A DNA stretch of 64,000 bases from JAMDEO01 sp963775295 (GTDB lineage: Bacteria > Actinomycetota > Thermoleophilia > RBG-16-64-13), in the NCBI GenBank assembly GCA_963775295.1, contig CAVZIK010000006.1:3224001-3288000 (forward strand), given 5' to 3'. The notes below the pieces were generated by a model. The model was not told the DNA's origin, searched no databases, and saw nothing but the letters and a program-made list of their open reading frames with translations. How positions within the stretch are numbered: the stretch's first letter is position 1; each line of letters begins with the position of its first letter. Shown one piece after another: positions 46,782 through 55,269 of the stretch. The translations under genes and the position numbers were made by a program.

Positions 46782-47772
46782 GATGCACAGCCTTCCTTAC
46801 CGCTTGGCCATAACCTGCCGCGATGCCGGAGGCACGCCAGCGTAGTTGCCCGTTTAATATGCTGTTCCCCACCTGAGCCTCGGATAACCAACCGTGGGAG
46901 CAACCGATGACATGTGCCCGGCGCGAAGGCGCTAAGTCACCCAGGATGAGGGAGAGCGCACAGTGACCCAACCTGCCGACCGGGCACCGGCGAGCAGGAG
47001 CTCGTACGTTGCTCGGCGAGAGCGGCCATGTAGGGAATCGTGGAACGACTATTCGCATCATTTTGGGCATCTACCGGGCCGACGCCAAGCGGAGGCTGCC
47101 GCCCTGGCTGAAACGCATGGACCTGCTGCATTATCGACCAAGGCAACATCAGCATGTTGTGCAAAGGGATGCAACAGATGGCCCAACCCATCGCGGCACT
47201 CGCGCATCAGCTCGAACTTGTTGTGCTGGACAAGCGCTCCGGTGGTCTGGATCCCGTGAACGCGCGGCTCGTAAAAGACATTCTGGGAGTACCGGCCGAC
47301 ACACCAGATGTCCCAGGTCGAGGCGCTTTGTAGCCGGCTCCCTCGTCCGGCCCGACATTGACGATCCGGTTGTTTTCAGCCTTCGCTTCCAGGCCGCGGT
47401 TGGTGGTGCACAAGCACGCATCCCGTGCTTTTCCAAGCCATGACGGGTTCGTTTCGAATCACGAAGGAACGGAATGGTTGGCGGTCATAGGCCGTCTGAA
47501 GCGCGCTTTCACCAACTCCCCAAGAGTCCATGAACGTAACCTCACAAAGGGTGACTTTACAAGTCGTAAGTCGTGCGGGAAGGAACCGGATCGGCTAGTT
47601 CGGTGGTCGCTGTCATGAACTGCTCGAGGACGACCAGGAAACGCAGCCCTTTCCCCTTGCAATAGACTGACTGAAGGCTGTAGGCTCGATTCCTCAACAA
47701 TCAGTTACCTACGAGCCTCGCTGCCGCGGAAGCAACACGCCAGTCAACCTTCACCAAGAAACCGAGGAAGAT
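46782..47772. other. Long intergenic region between pyrophosphatase and ene-reductase genes
   Basis: About 990 bases without a recognised gene. It contains the divergent promoters of both flanking units and one 59-codon frame at 47154-47333 with protein-like composition. The rest shows only short frames and nothing I can identify; it may include remains of a lost gene. Confidence 0.45.
47154..47333 (+). CDS. Possible small protein (59 aa) or gene remnant
   Basis: The frame is open from 47112 and has an ATG at 47154. The peptide looks protein-like, with helix QQMAQPIAALAHQLELVVLD followed by GGLDPVNARLVKDILGVPAD. I do not recognise it, and there is only a weak AAGG upstream. It may be the C-terminal remnant of a larger gene whose upstream part (around 47040-47110) is broken by a TGA. 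Confidence 0.3.
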   Translation: MLCKGMQQMAQPIAALAHQLELVVLDKRSGGLDPVNARLVKDILGVPADTPDVPGRGAL

Positions 47773-49740
47773 ATGGCCTCCTGGGAGCACCTCGCCAAAC
47801 CCATCTCGATCGGCTCTCTGACCGCCAAGAACAGGGTGGAAGCCGCCCCGACCCTCACCTGCACCGCACACGCCGACCAGTCGGTCTCTCGGGAACTCAT
47901 CGAGTTCTACCGCGCCCAGGCTCTGGGCGGCGCGGGAATCATCACCGTCCTCGAGACGGCCATCGACCAGGACCGTTCCATCTCTCAGCCTTCCGGGCTC
48001 AATATCGGCAGCGACTTCTTCATCCCCGGCCTCTCGGCCGTGGCAGAAGCGATCAAATGCGACGGCGCGCTTGCCTCCATCCAGCTCAACCATGCCGGGA
48101 GGCAGGCGGTGGCCGCGCTTAACGGGGGACGCAACCCCATCTGCCCCTCGGGTATGACCGGTGTCTTCACCGAGGACCGGCGGCGCGGCGCCCAGGTCAT
48201 CGACGAGATGACCCTGGACATGATCGATCAGGTCATCGAGAACTATGCCGCAGCCGCCTGGCGGGCCAAGATGGCGGGTTTTGACATGATCATGCTCCAC
48301 GGCGGGCACGGCTGGCTCATCTCCCAGTTTGTTTCGCCGGCGGTCAACAAACGTACCGACGAGTACGGCGGTCCTCTCGAGAATCGGGTGCTCTTCCCCG
48401 TGCGCGTGATCGAAGCAATTCGGGAGCGCTGCGGAGCCGACCTCCCCATTGAGTACCGCATGAGCGCGAGCGATCTCATTCCGGGGGGAATGGAGATCGA
48501 AGACGCCATCCGCTACGCCGGGCTTATGCAGGACAAGGTGGACCTCTTCCAAGTCTCTGCCGGCATGATCGGGGAGTTTCACACCTACCCCTACACCCAC
48601 CCCGCCTACTACCTGCCCCACGGAGAGAATGTGGACCGGGCGGCAGAGATCAAGAAGAACGTGAGCACGCCGGTGGCGGCAGTGGGAGCCATACTGGACC
48701 TAGATGAGGCGGGGCAGTGGATAGCCGAAGGCAAGGCGGACATGGTAGCCCTGTGCCGGGCCCTCATCGCCGACACAGCTCTACCCAAAAAGACCTTCCG
48801 CGGCCGCAAGGACGAAGTCATCCCCTGCATCCGCTGCAACATCTGCACTCTGCGCGGAGGCCACGGTGAGCCCGTGCGATGCACCGTGAATCCGTTCAGC
48901 ATCCGCGAGGACTATTATCGCTGGCTGCCCGCCCGGGCGGCAACCAAGAAGAAGGTCGCGGTCATAGGAGGTGGGCCGGCCGGGATGGAAGCCGCGCTTA
49001 TGGCCTCCTCCCGGGGTCACGAGGTCACCCTGCTGGAGAAAGAGGATCGGCTGGGTGGGAACCTTGCGTTCTCGTCCGGTCCGGACTTCAAGGCCGACTG
49101 GAAGCGCTACTTTGAGTATCTACGGCGCCAGATGGAGAAGTCCGCCGTGAACATCCAGTTGGGTGTGGAGGCTACCCCAGCCCTCATCAAGGCCCAGGCT
49201 CCCGACGAGATCGTGGTCGCCGTTGGGGCGGAGCCGGTGTGGCCGGACCTACCGGGTAGCCACAGTCCCAATGTCTTCTGGGCGGGCGACGTCATGGGCG
49301 GGCGACAGGTGGCAGGTGACAAGGTGGTTGTCGCCGGGAGCGGCGGGATGGGCATGGAAGCCGCTCTTCATCTCGCCCAGCAGGGTAAGCGGGTGGAGAT
49401 CGTCGAGTTGCCGGGCGGCTCTGGGGCCGATGCAACGGCCAACTTCATCAATGTGATCGTGCTCAGGGATCAATTGGAGGACTTCGGCGTGAGACTCCAC
49501 TCCGACCTCGTACTCGAAGAGATCCAGTATGGCAAGGTGGCAGCGCAGGATGGCGCCGGAGAAGAGCAGACGCTGACCGCCGAGTCGGTGGTGCTCGCGC
49601 CCAACCTGTGTTCACGAGCGGGAGTGGTCGCCAAGTTCCTGGCCTTGGCCGATGAGGTGCATGTGGTCGGCGACTGCAAGGCTCCCCGCATTCTGTTCAA
49701 TGCCGTACACGAGGGGTTTGAAGCGGGGATCAGCATCTAG
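47773..49740 (+). CDS. NADH:flavin ene-reductase (FadH/BaiCD-like, FMN + [4Fe-4S] + FAD)
   Basis: A 655-residue three-part enzyme. Residues ~1-345: old-yellow-enzyme barrel with FMN (SIQLNHAGRQA; MLHGGHGWLISQFVSP, the proton-donor His-Gly-Gly-His region; NKRTDEYGGPLENRVLFPV). ~345-375: CIRCNIC...C cluster motif. ~390-655: FAD/NAD(P) domain (KKVAVIGGGPAGMEAALMAS; VVVAGSGGMGMEAALHLAQQ). This is the build of 2,4-dienoyl-CoA reductase, trimethylamine dehydrogenase and bile-acid reductase BaiCD, enzymes that reduce activated C=C bonds or oxidise amines. GAGGAAG precedes the ATG. It is alone rightward; the remains of a UroD-like methyltransferase gene lie just downstream on the other strand. Confidence 0.9.
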   Translation: MASWEHLAKPISIGSLTAKNRVEAAPTLTCTAHADQSVSRELIEFYRAQALGGAGIITVLETAIDQDRSISQPSGLNIGSDFFIPGLSAVAEAIKCDGALASIQLNHAGRQAVAALNGGRNPICPSGMTGVFTEDRRRGAQVIDEMTLDMIDQVIENYAAAAWRAKMAGFDMIMLHGGHGWLISQFVSPAVNKRTDEYGGPLENRVLFPVRVIEAIRERCGADLPIEYRMSASDLIPGGMEIEDAIRYAGLMQDKVDLFQVSAGMIGEFHTYPYTHPAYYLPHGENVDRAAEIKKNVSTPVAAVGAILDLDEAGQWIAEGKADMVALCRALIADTALPKKTFRGRKDEVIPCIRCNICTLRGGHGEPVRCTVNPFSIREDYYRWLPARAATKKKVAVIGGGPAGMEAALMASSRGHEVTLLEKEDRLGGNLAFSSGPDFKADWKRYFEYLRRQMEKSAVNIQLGVEATPALIKAQAPDEIVVAVGAEPVWPDLPGSHSPNVFWAGDVMGGRQVAGDKVVVAGSGGMGMEAALHLAQQGKRVEIVELPGGSGADATANFINVIVLRDQLEDFGVRLHSDLVLEEIQYGKVAAQDGAGEEQTLTAESVVLAPNLCSRAGVVAKFLALADEVHVVGDCKAPRILFNAVHEGFEAGISI

Positions 49741-49769
49741 AGGAAAGTAAAGACCGAGAGGCCCACTGG

Positions 49770-50040
49770 CCTGAGGGGCGGCCCCTCCCCGAGGGGTGTG
49801 TCGCGCAGTCGAACACGGCCTTCACGTTCTCGATCTTCACTTCGGGTCCGGCCGGATGTCCCCATGATGAAGCCTCCGTCGCCGCCCATAGAATCTGTCA
49901 GTTCGGCGATAGGCCTCCGCCTCTTCCTGCTAGCCCAGGGACGGCGGGGCGACGCGGACGTGAAACATCACGGGCAGCCCGCGTGCCTCAGCCAGTATTT
50001 GATGTTCTTACCGGACTCATACCGGCCTTGATGAAGTTTC
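49770..50040 (-). pseudogene. Remnant of a UroD-family (corrinoid methyltransferase-like) gene, C-terminal end
   Basis: Reading the minus strand from about 50040 to 49770 gives, in three successive frames, CPVMFHVRVAPPSLG, then LTDSMGGDGGFIMGTSG, then GPEVKIENVKAVFDCATHPS. The order matches the C-terminal end of uroporphyrinogen-decarboxylase-family proteins, where HVCG, a glycine-rich GGGFILG strand and ENVKA helix follow one another. At least two frameshifts and a TAG separate the pieces, so the gene is dead. Such proteins often demethylate methoxylated aromatics or methylamines. Confidence 0.5.
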
Positions 50041-50146
50041 GGATCGATGTGATGGTCATCATGCCAACCGTGGTTGTGCGGGCTGGTCCATCCGCACCGG
50101 CGCGCCGTCGCCGGCGAGCGGTGCCCAGCGCCGGCGTCTCACTGGA

Positions 50147-50998
50147 TCAACCTGATGGTTGACGGGCGGTCTTTCCTGTTAGCTGCCTAAATCTAGAGGC
50201 GACTAGGACGGCGAGATAGACGGCCGCGGCCAGGCCGAGGATGGCGAAGCTAGGCGGAACCCGGGGCACCGTGTAGCTCACGACAAGGCCGATCCACATC
50301 TCACAAAGAGCGAGTGTGCCCGAGATCGCAAGCGCTACGTAGGGTCGGGTCGTCAGGCGATGGGCTGTTCCCGCAGGCGCCGACAGCAAACCGAGCAAAA
50401 GTAGCGCGCCCACGGCCTGGGCTGAAAGGGCGGCAGTCGCTCCCACCAGGGCAAGAAAGCCTAGACCCAGCGCCCGAACAGGCACTCCTCGTGCCGCTGC
50501 CACAGACTGATCAAGGCTTGCGAAAAGGAGAGGTCGGGCGATAAACAGAAGAACGAGCACGATTCCAAGCCCCAGGACCGCGGCAAGCGTCGCCTGCCCG
50601 CCGCTGAGCCCAAAGACAGATCCAAACAGCACCGATACGCTTGAGGCGCCCGTCGCGGCTCGTTTTGAGTTGGTGTAGAGCGAAAGAAAGAGAACACCGA
50701 GCCCCAGGAGCCAGGCAAAGACGCTGCCGATAACCGCGTCATCGGCGCGACCTTTTGGTCCGATGAGGCCCATGAGCAGGCTGACGGCAATGGTAAGAGC
50801 GAAGAGGCCCACTCGGGCATCAATCCCCGCAGCCAGGGCAGCCAGCGCCCCGGTAAAGGCCACATGGCTCAGAGCATCTCCGGTAAATACCTGTGCACGG
50901 AGCACGAGAAAGTAGCCGACGAGGCCTGAGGCGAGGGCGATCGCGGAGCCGGCCAAAAGAGCGTGCTGCATGAAAGGCTGGCCGAAAAGCCCCATCAT
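50147..50998 (-). CDS. Metal ABC transporter permease (second of two)
   Basis: A 283-residue permease of the ZnuB/TroC/MntB family with about eight helices. FTGDALSHVAFTGALAALAAG is the family's conserved N-terminal segment and SLDQSVAAARGVPVRALGLGF the coupling region facing the ATPase. Its ATG overlaps the stop of the first permease gene (ATGA). Two different permeases in one operon imply a heteromeric channel, as in manganese importers, rather than the single ZnuB of E. coli. Confidence 0.9.
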   Translation of the reverse strand: MMGLFGQPFMQHALLAGSAIALASGLVGYFLVLRAQVFTGDALSHVAFTGALAALAAGIDARVGLFALTIAVSLLMGLIGPKGRADDAVIGSVFAWLLGLGVLFLSLYTNSKRAATGASSVSVLFGSVFGLSGGQATLAAVLGLGIVLVLLFIARPLLFASLDQSVAAARGVPVRALGLGFLALVGATAALSAQAVGALLLLGLLSAPAGTAHRLTTRPYVALAISGTLALCEMWIGLVVSYTVPRVPPSFAILGLAAAVYLAVLVASRFRQLTGKTARQPSG

Positions 50999-51906
50999 CC
51001 CATCTCGCCGCGATCCAGAGAGACCGTATTGTCGGCAGTGGCAGCCCCGGCTCGCCTGGGCCGGTCCCGGACGGCGGCGCCGAAGAGCGCCAGAAGATAG
51101 AACCCGAAGGCGAAGGTGGTAGCGAAGAAGCCCACTGGGTAGGGGGTGTAAAAGGCCACCCCGAGCGACAGCCAGGTAACGACAAGTCCGATCGCGACGG
51201 CAAGGATCATGCCCAGCCAGGGGCGGCCGGTGAGGTGTTGGGCGGAGGCGGCAGGCATCACGAGAAGGGCGAACACCAGCAGGGCGCCGGTGATCTGGCT
51301 CACCTCCGCGACCGTCACCGCGAGCAACAGGAGAAAGCCCGCGGCCAGCAGCCGGACGGGGACGCCTCGAGCCGCAGCCACCTCTGAATCGAGGCTGGCA
51401 AAGAGAAGAGGGCGTGCAATAGGCGCAAGCAGCCCGAGCACGAAAAGGGCGGCCGCCAACAATGCGAAGACCTGGCCGAGGCTGATGCCCAGGAAACTCC
51501 CGAAAAGCAGAGCATTAAGACCGTTCAAGAAGCCAGGGTAGAGAGCTGCGAAGAGAAACCCGGTGGCAAGCACAAAGGCCTGCACTGTCCCGGTTATCGC
51601 CGACTCTTCGCCTCGGTGTCGCAGTCCGCCCGCAGGCAAGAAGGCAATGGCAAGAGCAGCAAGGATGGCCCCGGCGAAGTAGCCAAGGGTCGCGCTGATT
51701 CCGAGAAGGACGGCTCCGGCTGCTCCCGGAAACCCGACAAGGGCCAGGGTATGGCCAGCGAAACTCTGGCGGCGCAGAACCATGAACCATCCAATGATCC
51801 CGGCGAGCACAGCAACGATTGTGCCTGCAGTGAGCGCGTGCACCATGAAGGAATAGGAGAGGAGCTCGCGGATATCGTCAAAGATGTTCCAGGAGAAGCT
51901 AGACAC
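50995..51906 (-). CDS. Metal ABC transporter permease (first of two)
   Basis: A permease of about 300 residues of the same family: FAGHTLALVGFPGAAGAVLLG and SLDSEVAAARGVPVRLLAAGF match its neighbour. The start is uncertain. GTG 51906 is just inside the ATPase gene's end; GTG 51915 and ATG 51846 are alternatives. A longer frame exists upstream but lies entirely over the ATPase gene. The C-terminal tail (RDRPRRAGAATADNTVSLD) is hydrophilic and unconserved. Confidence 0.85.
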   Translation of the reverse strand: MSSFSWNIFDDIRELLSYSFMVHALTAGTIVAVLAGIIGWFMVLRRQSFAGHTLALVGFPGAAGAVLLGISATLGYFAGAILAALAIAFLPAGGLRHRGEESAITGTVQAFVLATGFLFAALYPGFLNGLNALLFGSFLGISLGQVFALLAAALFVLGLLAPIARPLLFASLDSEVAAARGVPVRLLAAGFLLLLAVTVAEVSQITGALLVFALLVMPAASAQHLTGRPWLGMILAVAIGLVVTWLSLGVAFYTPYPVGFFATTFAFGFYLLALFGAAVRDRPRRAGAATADNTVSLDRGEMG

Positions 51907-52789
51907 GAGGCTCACAGCACTTGGGCTCCTGCGTGTCGTGCTGCCCGATTTCCGCGGTTGGGACCGCGACCGACATCTGTCCATCCCCCGGCTCGCCCAC
52001 GACGAGAAGCGGACCCCGGGCAGTGTAGTGGACTTCGACGGAGGATCCGTAGATGCGGCTGAGGGTGGGCCCATTGATGACTTGCTCAGCGGTACCCGCG
52101 ACCACGCCCTGTTTGGCGACGTAGACGAGCTTCTGGGCAACACCTAGTATGGGGTTAACATCGTGAGTGACCATGACAACGGCCATGTTTCTTTCGTTTG
52201 AGATACGGGCCACAAGGGCGGTCACTGCCACTTGATTGGGATAGTCCAAGCTGGCCAGGGGCTCGTCGAGCAGCAGGAGTTCGGGGCGGTGGACGATGGC
52301 CTGGGCGATAAGAAGCCGTTGCTGCTCGCCTCCGGAGAGACTCCCGATGGCGCGATCGGCATAGCTCTCGGCCCCCACCAGTTCAATAACCTCGCGTACT
52401 CGACGCGCTTTGTCGCCCGAACGCGACCCAAATAGGTTCGCCCCGGGAAACGGAACGCCCCACTGACCGCCGTCCAGTCCAAGCCGCACCAAATCCACGC
52501 CTCGGACACGAATGGAGGGATCAAAAGCCCGTGCCTGCGGGAGGTATCCGATACGAGCACGGGCCTCTCGTGGGGCCAGTCCGAATACACGCACCTCTCC
52601 GGCCACGAGAGGAACGAGCCCAAGGATCACCTTAAGAAGAATTGTCTTTCCCACCCCGTTGGGGCCCAGCAGGGCGACAAATTCACCCTGCTTGATCGAG
52701 AGGCTTACCTCCTTCCAGAGGACTCTCTTTCCTGCCTGTGCAGTCGCCGCGTGGAACTGGACGGCGGCGGGTGTGGCTGAATCGCTCAC
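51899..52789 (-). CDS. Metal ABC transporter ATP-binding protein
   Basis: A 296-residue ABC ATPase: Walker A LLGPNGVGKTILLK, Q-loop YLPQARAFD, signature LSGGEQQRLLIAQA, Walker B LLLLDEPLASLD and the switch His in MVTHDVNP. It drives the two neighbouring permeases. The last ~60 residues exceed the usual ZnuC length and end in CCEPRV, a possible metal-sensing tail. GTG 52789 follows the binding-protein stop by one base. Confidence 0.92.
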   Translation of the reverse strand: MSDSATPAAVQFHAATAQAGKRVLWKEVSLSIKQGEFVALLGPNGVGKTILLKVILGLVPLVAGEVRVFGLAPREARARIGYLPQARAFDPSIRVRGVDLVRLGLDGGQWGVPFPGANLFGSRSGDKARRVREVIELVGAESYADRAIGSLSGGEQQRLLIAQAIVHRPELLLLDEPLASLDYPNQVAVTALVARISNERNMAVVMVTHDVNPILGVAQKLVYVAKQGVVAGTAEQVINGPTLSRIYGSSVEVHYTARGPLLVVGEPGDGQMSVAVPTAEIGQHDTQEPKCCEPRV

Positions 52790-52790
52790 G

Positions 52791-53747
52791 CTATTTACCC
52801 GTTGCTTCCGCGAGCGCAGCTTGGATGCTCTTGAGTTGCGCGACCTGCCAATCCTGGAATGTGGCCGTCGCCGGCTCCAGGGTCTCCGAGATCGTGACCA
52901 CCGGGATCCCGGCCGCTTTCGCCTCGCCTATCTGGCTCTGGATGTCAGGGGTCGCGTTCTGGCTATTGTAGAGATAGACCTTTATCTTCTTGCTTTTGAT
53001 CTGCTCATCGATTGTCGCCTTGTCCTGCCCAGTCGGCTCGATGCCCTCGCTGATGGCGTTAAGGAATGACTCAGGAGTCAGAAGATCCAGGCCGAGAGCG
53101 CTTGTCAGCGGGATCACGATGCTCTCTGAGGCCCCGACGGTTGTCCCCGCGTACCTGGCCTTGATGCCCGAAATGAGAGAGTCGTACTCGGAAAGCGCCG
53201 TGGTCTCGTAAAGCTGTCTTTGTGCGTCGAAGTAGTCGGCATCCTTGGGGTCAAGGGCTTTCAAATCGGCGGTTAGTTGCACAATAACCTTGTGTACCAC
53301 TTCGGGCGAATACCACTGGTGCGGATTGTCTCCGGGCTTCAGACCGGTGACGTCGCCGACGCTCAGGACCAAGCGGCCTTTGACCGAGGACGCGCTTAGG
53401 AGACGATCGATCCAAGGATCATAGCCGATGGCATTTTCGACCACGAGCTGGGCAGTTGCTATCTTAAGCGCATCCTGGGCGGTGGGTTCATAGTCATGAG
53501 GATCGGTGTTGGGGTTGGAGATAATACTGGTCACATTCACGCGGTCCCCTCCAAGTTGAGCCGCAATCGATCCCCAGAAGTTCTCGGCCGCAATTACTGA
53601 GATCCCCACGCCCTGGGTCGCTGTCGTGTCATTCCCCGACCCACAGCTCGCAACAAGCAGGGTGAGAAGCACGAGCGCAGCGATGGCTAGGGTCAGGCCC
53701 AGAAGCTTCACCCTCGACGTGAGCCGCGCGCCGCTCACGTCAGTCAT
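52791..53747 (-). CDS. Metal-binding lipoprotein of ABC importer (ZnuA/TroA-like)
   Basis: A 318-residue cluster A-I solute-binding protein. The lipobox is LVASC after a hydrophobic segment. Likely metal ligands are His in NTDPHDYEPTAQD and His in GDNPHQWYSPEVVHK; LSVGDVTGLKPG lies between them. The long His-rich loop of many zinc-specific proteins is missing, so zinc versus manganese is open. ATG 53747 follows GAGGAG and overlaps the end of the Fur-family gene by eight bases, so regulator, binding protein, ATPase and permeases form one operon. Confidence 0.9.
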   Translation of the reverse strand: MTDVSGARLTSRVKLLGLTLAIAALVLLTLLVASCGSGNDTTATQGVGISVIAAENFWGSIAAQLGGDRVNVTSIISNPNTDPHDYEPTAQDALKIATAQLVVENAIGYDPWIDRLLSASSVKGRLVLSVGDVTGLKPGDNPHQWYSPEVVHKVIVQLTADLKALDPKDADYFDAQRQLYETTALSEYDSLISGIKARYAGTTVGASESIVIPLTSALGLDLLTPESFLNAISEGIEPTGQDKATIDEQIKSKKIKVYLYNSQNATPDIQSQIGEAKAAGIPVVTISETLEPATATFQDWQVAQLKSIQAALAEATGK

Positions 53748-54189
53748 CCCCGGTCTCCTCTTCATGCGCTCGCATCTGGCATTGGTCGCATATTCCTACC
53801 AACTCAAGAAAGTGCGAACTGATGGCAAAGCCGGTTTCGCGGGCGGCCGCCTGTTCCATGGCCGCCATGTCGCAGCTTGAGAACTCAGCTACTCGTCCGC
53901 ACTCCGCGCAAACCACATGATGGCCGTGCCCCACCTGCGTACCGGCCACGGTGGCGCAGCCCTTACTCGTATGGATGTGCCTCACCAAACCCAGGCCGCC
54001 GAGGACCTCCAAGGCTCTGTAGACGGTTGCAAGCCCAAGTTCGGGGCAATGCACACGCGCCCTCTCAAGGATCTCCGCCGGATCAAGGGCGCACCCGGAC
54101 TCGCTCAGCGCGGCGACAACCGCCGCGCGTTGCCGCGTGAGTCGAAAACCTTTGGCACGCATTTCTTCGGAGGCAAGCCCTAGGTCCAC
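53740..54189 (-). CDS. Fur-family metal-dependent repressor (Zur/PerR-like)
   Basis: A 149-residue Fur-family regulator. The winged helix is RLTRQRAAVVAALSESG...LGLATVYRALEVLGGLGLVR; the dimerisation domain has GHGHHVVCAECGRV and LVGICDQCQ, the two CxxC pairs of the structural zinc site. As the first gene of the metal-importer operon it is probably a zinc or manganese sensor. GTG 54189 follows AAGGAG; GTG 54207 is possible. A palindrome resembling a Fur-family box lies 49 bases upstream. Confidence 0.9.
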   Translation of the reverse strand: MDLGLASEEMRAKGFRLTRQRAAVVAALSESGCALDPAEILERARVHCPELGLATVYRALEVLGGLGLVRHIHTSKGCATVAGTQVGHGHHVVCAECGRVAEFSSCDMAAMEQAAARETGFAISSHFLELVGICDQCQMRAHEEETGDD

Positions 54190-54237
54190 GACTCTCCTTT
54201 GTGACACTCATCCATGCGCCGTCGCCACATCATACAT

Positions 54238-54250
54238 GAGAATCTTTCTC
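54238..54250. promoter_or_regulatory. Fur-family box candidate
   Basis: GAGAATCTTTCTC, a 5-3-5 palindrome lying between the Fur-family gene and the divergent COQ7-like gene. In the longer TGAGAAT-C-TTTCTCG form it has the 7-1-7 geometry of Fur/Zur/PerR boxes, with partial consensus match. It could autoregulate the operon and also act on the divergent gene. Confidence 0.4.
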
Positions 54251-54404
54251 GATTACTTGGACGTCACGCACCTTCCCGCTCCAACACCGTCAGCCCCGGG
54301 CAACCGGCTGTGACCTGTGCGCTAAACCCCAAGAAGGTGTGCGTCGCTCGAGAGTGGGTATAGCAGAGACAGTGCGACCACTGATTCTCGAAAACGAGGC
54401 AAAG

Positions 54405-54917
54405 ATGACGGAAGACGGCCAGGTTATCCGAACGGAGTTGCGGTTCAAGGACATTCACGACCGGGGAGAGGGCTACCCAGCCGCGCGCCTCAAGGCCATC
54501 AAGAAGGCCATGCAAAAGCTCCACACACTAGAAACCATGGCCGTTAACATCTACAAATACGAGATAACCTCAGAGCGTAGTGCCCTCAACGTCCAACTGG
54601 TGGCTGCCATGGCCAACGAGATGACCCACCTCCAGGACTTCCAGACCAAGCTCTACGAGCACGACCTGCGGCCCCGCAAGACCCGCTTTGCCTTCTGGCT
54701 TGTCGGCTTTCTCCTGGGGACGGGATCGCGTCTTCTCGGGCCACATCGCATCCTAAAGACCAACATATGGGCCGAGAAGAAGGCCGTCCTCGACTACGAG
54801 CGCTTTCTGCGCGACGTGGAGTGGGACGAGGAGACTCGGGCGTTTGTCGCCAAGGACGGCGCCGATGAACTGAGTCACGTGGAGCGTTGGACGGAACTCC
54901 TTGGGAAATTGTCCTAA
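54405..54917 (+). CDS. COQ7-like / ferritin-like diiron protein
   Basis: A 170-residue helical protein. Four metal-ligand helices can be traced: KLHTLETMAVNIYKYEI (Glu), AMANEMTHLQDFQTKLYEHD (ExxH), WAEKKAVLDYERFL (Glu) and DGADELSHVERW (ExxH). This is the diiron layout of COQ7/ferritin-like proteins. A hydrophobic stretch, FAFWLVGFLLGTGSRLLG, suggests membrane association as in COQ7. Ubiquinone hydroxylation is doubtful in this kind of organism; oxygen or peroxide scavenging is an alternative. The ATG at 54405 is where conserved sequence starts. It is divergent from the Fur-family gene and may share its operator. Confidence 0.78.
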   Translation: MTEDGQVIRTELRFKDIHDRGEGYPAARLKAIKKAMQKLHTLETMAVNIYKYEITSERSALNVQLVAAMANEMTHLQDFQTKLYEHDLRPRKTRFAFWLVGFLLGTGSRLLGPHRILKTNIWAEKKAVLDYERFLRDVEWDEETRAFVAKDGADELSHVERWTELLGKLS

Positions 54918-54943
54918 CCCGGTCATCTTCGGCTACTCGACAG

Positions 54944-55120
54944 CCTGAGGGGCACACTTATCCCGATTCACGTCGCCGATCAGGAAACATATGCCCCCTG
55001 GGGCGCAGAGCCCGGCCATCTCCATGACCATTGCCTACACTCCGGTCCTCTCGGCCAAGGTTCCCACCCAGCCGATGCCCATAGAAGCCGGCAGCACGTT
55101 CAGACCGGTTGCGCCCGAGC
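54944..55120 (-). pseudogene. Unidentified protein fragment with one in-frame stop
   Basis: The frame reads SGATGLNVLPASMGIGWVG, TLAERTGV, then TAG, then AMVMEMAGLCAPGGICFLI and GDVNRDKCAPQAVE before a final stop. Composition and continuity across the stop suggest a once-functional protein. I do not recognise the family. Confidence 0.35.
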
Positions 55121-55155
55121 GCAGTAGGTGGGGCCAAGCAGGCGAAGCCCGCCCT

Positions 55156-55239
55156 CTATCCACGCCGTGCGGAGACGAGCCCTTCGCGACTCGTGTTGTC
55201 GACCACGATCGTGATTCTCGTGCCCGTGGATTCCGTCAT
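55156..55239 (-). pseudogene. N-terminal stub of an MBL-fold hydrolase
   Basis: A 27-codon frame begins at ATG 55239 behind a strong AGAAGGAGGGCA site, 30 bp after the PadR gene. GTRITIVVDNTSREGLVSA matches the first strand of the pterin-type MBL hydrolases (KITVLVDNT...EGL), then a TAG ends it. The rest of the gene is gone, but its ribosome site is intact. Confidence 0.4.
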
Positions 55240-55269
55240 TGCCCTCCTTCTGCGCTTCGTAATCCGCGG

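Larger units (their letters stand above)
54918..55269. other. Region of decayed gene fragments
   Basis: No intact gene. The minus strand holds a 27-codon frame at 55156-55239 and, from about 55120 to 54945, a protein-like frame broken by a single TAG. Both are listed separately. Confidence 0.5.

Noticed and set aside
47701..48621. Leftward frame of about 300 codons at the start of the ene-reductase
   Set aside because: Antisense to conserved OYE motifs and without any recognisable fold.
51907..52143. Extension of the first metal permease to 52143
   Set aside because: The extra residues overlap the ATPase gene and are Ser/Arg-rich, unlike a permease N-terminus.
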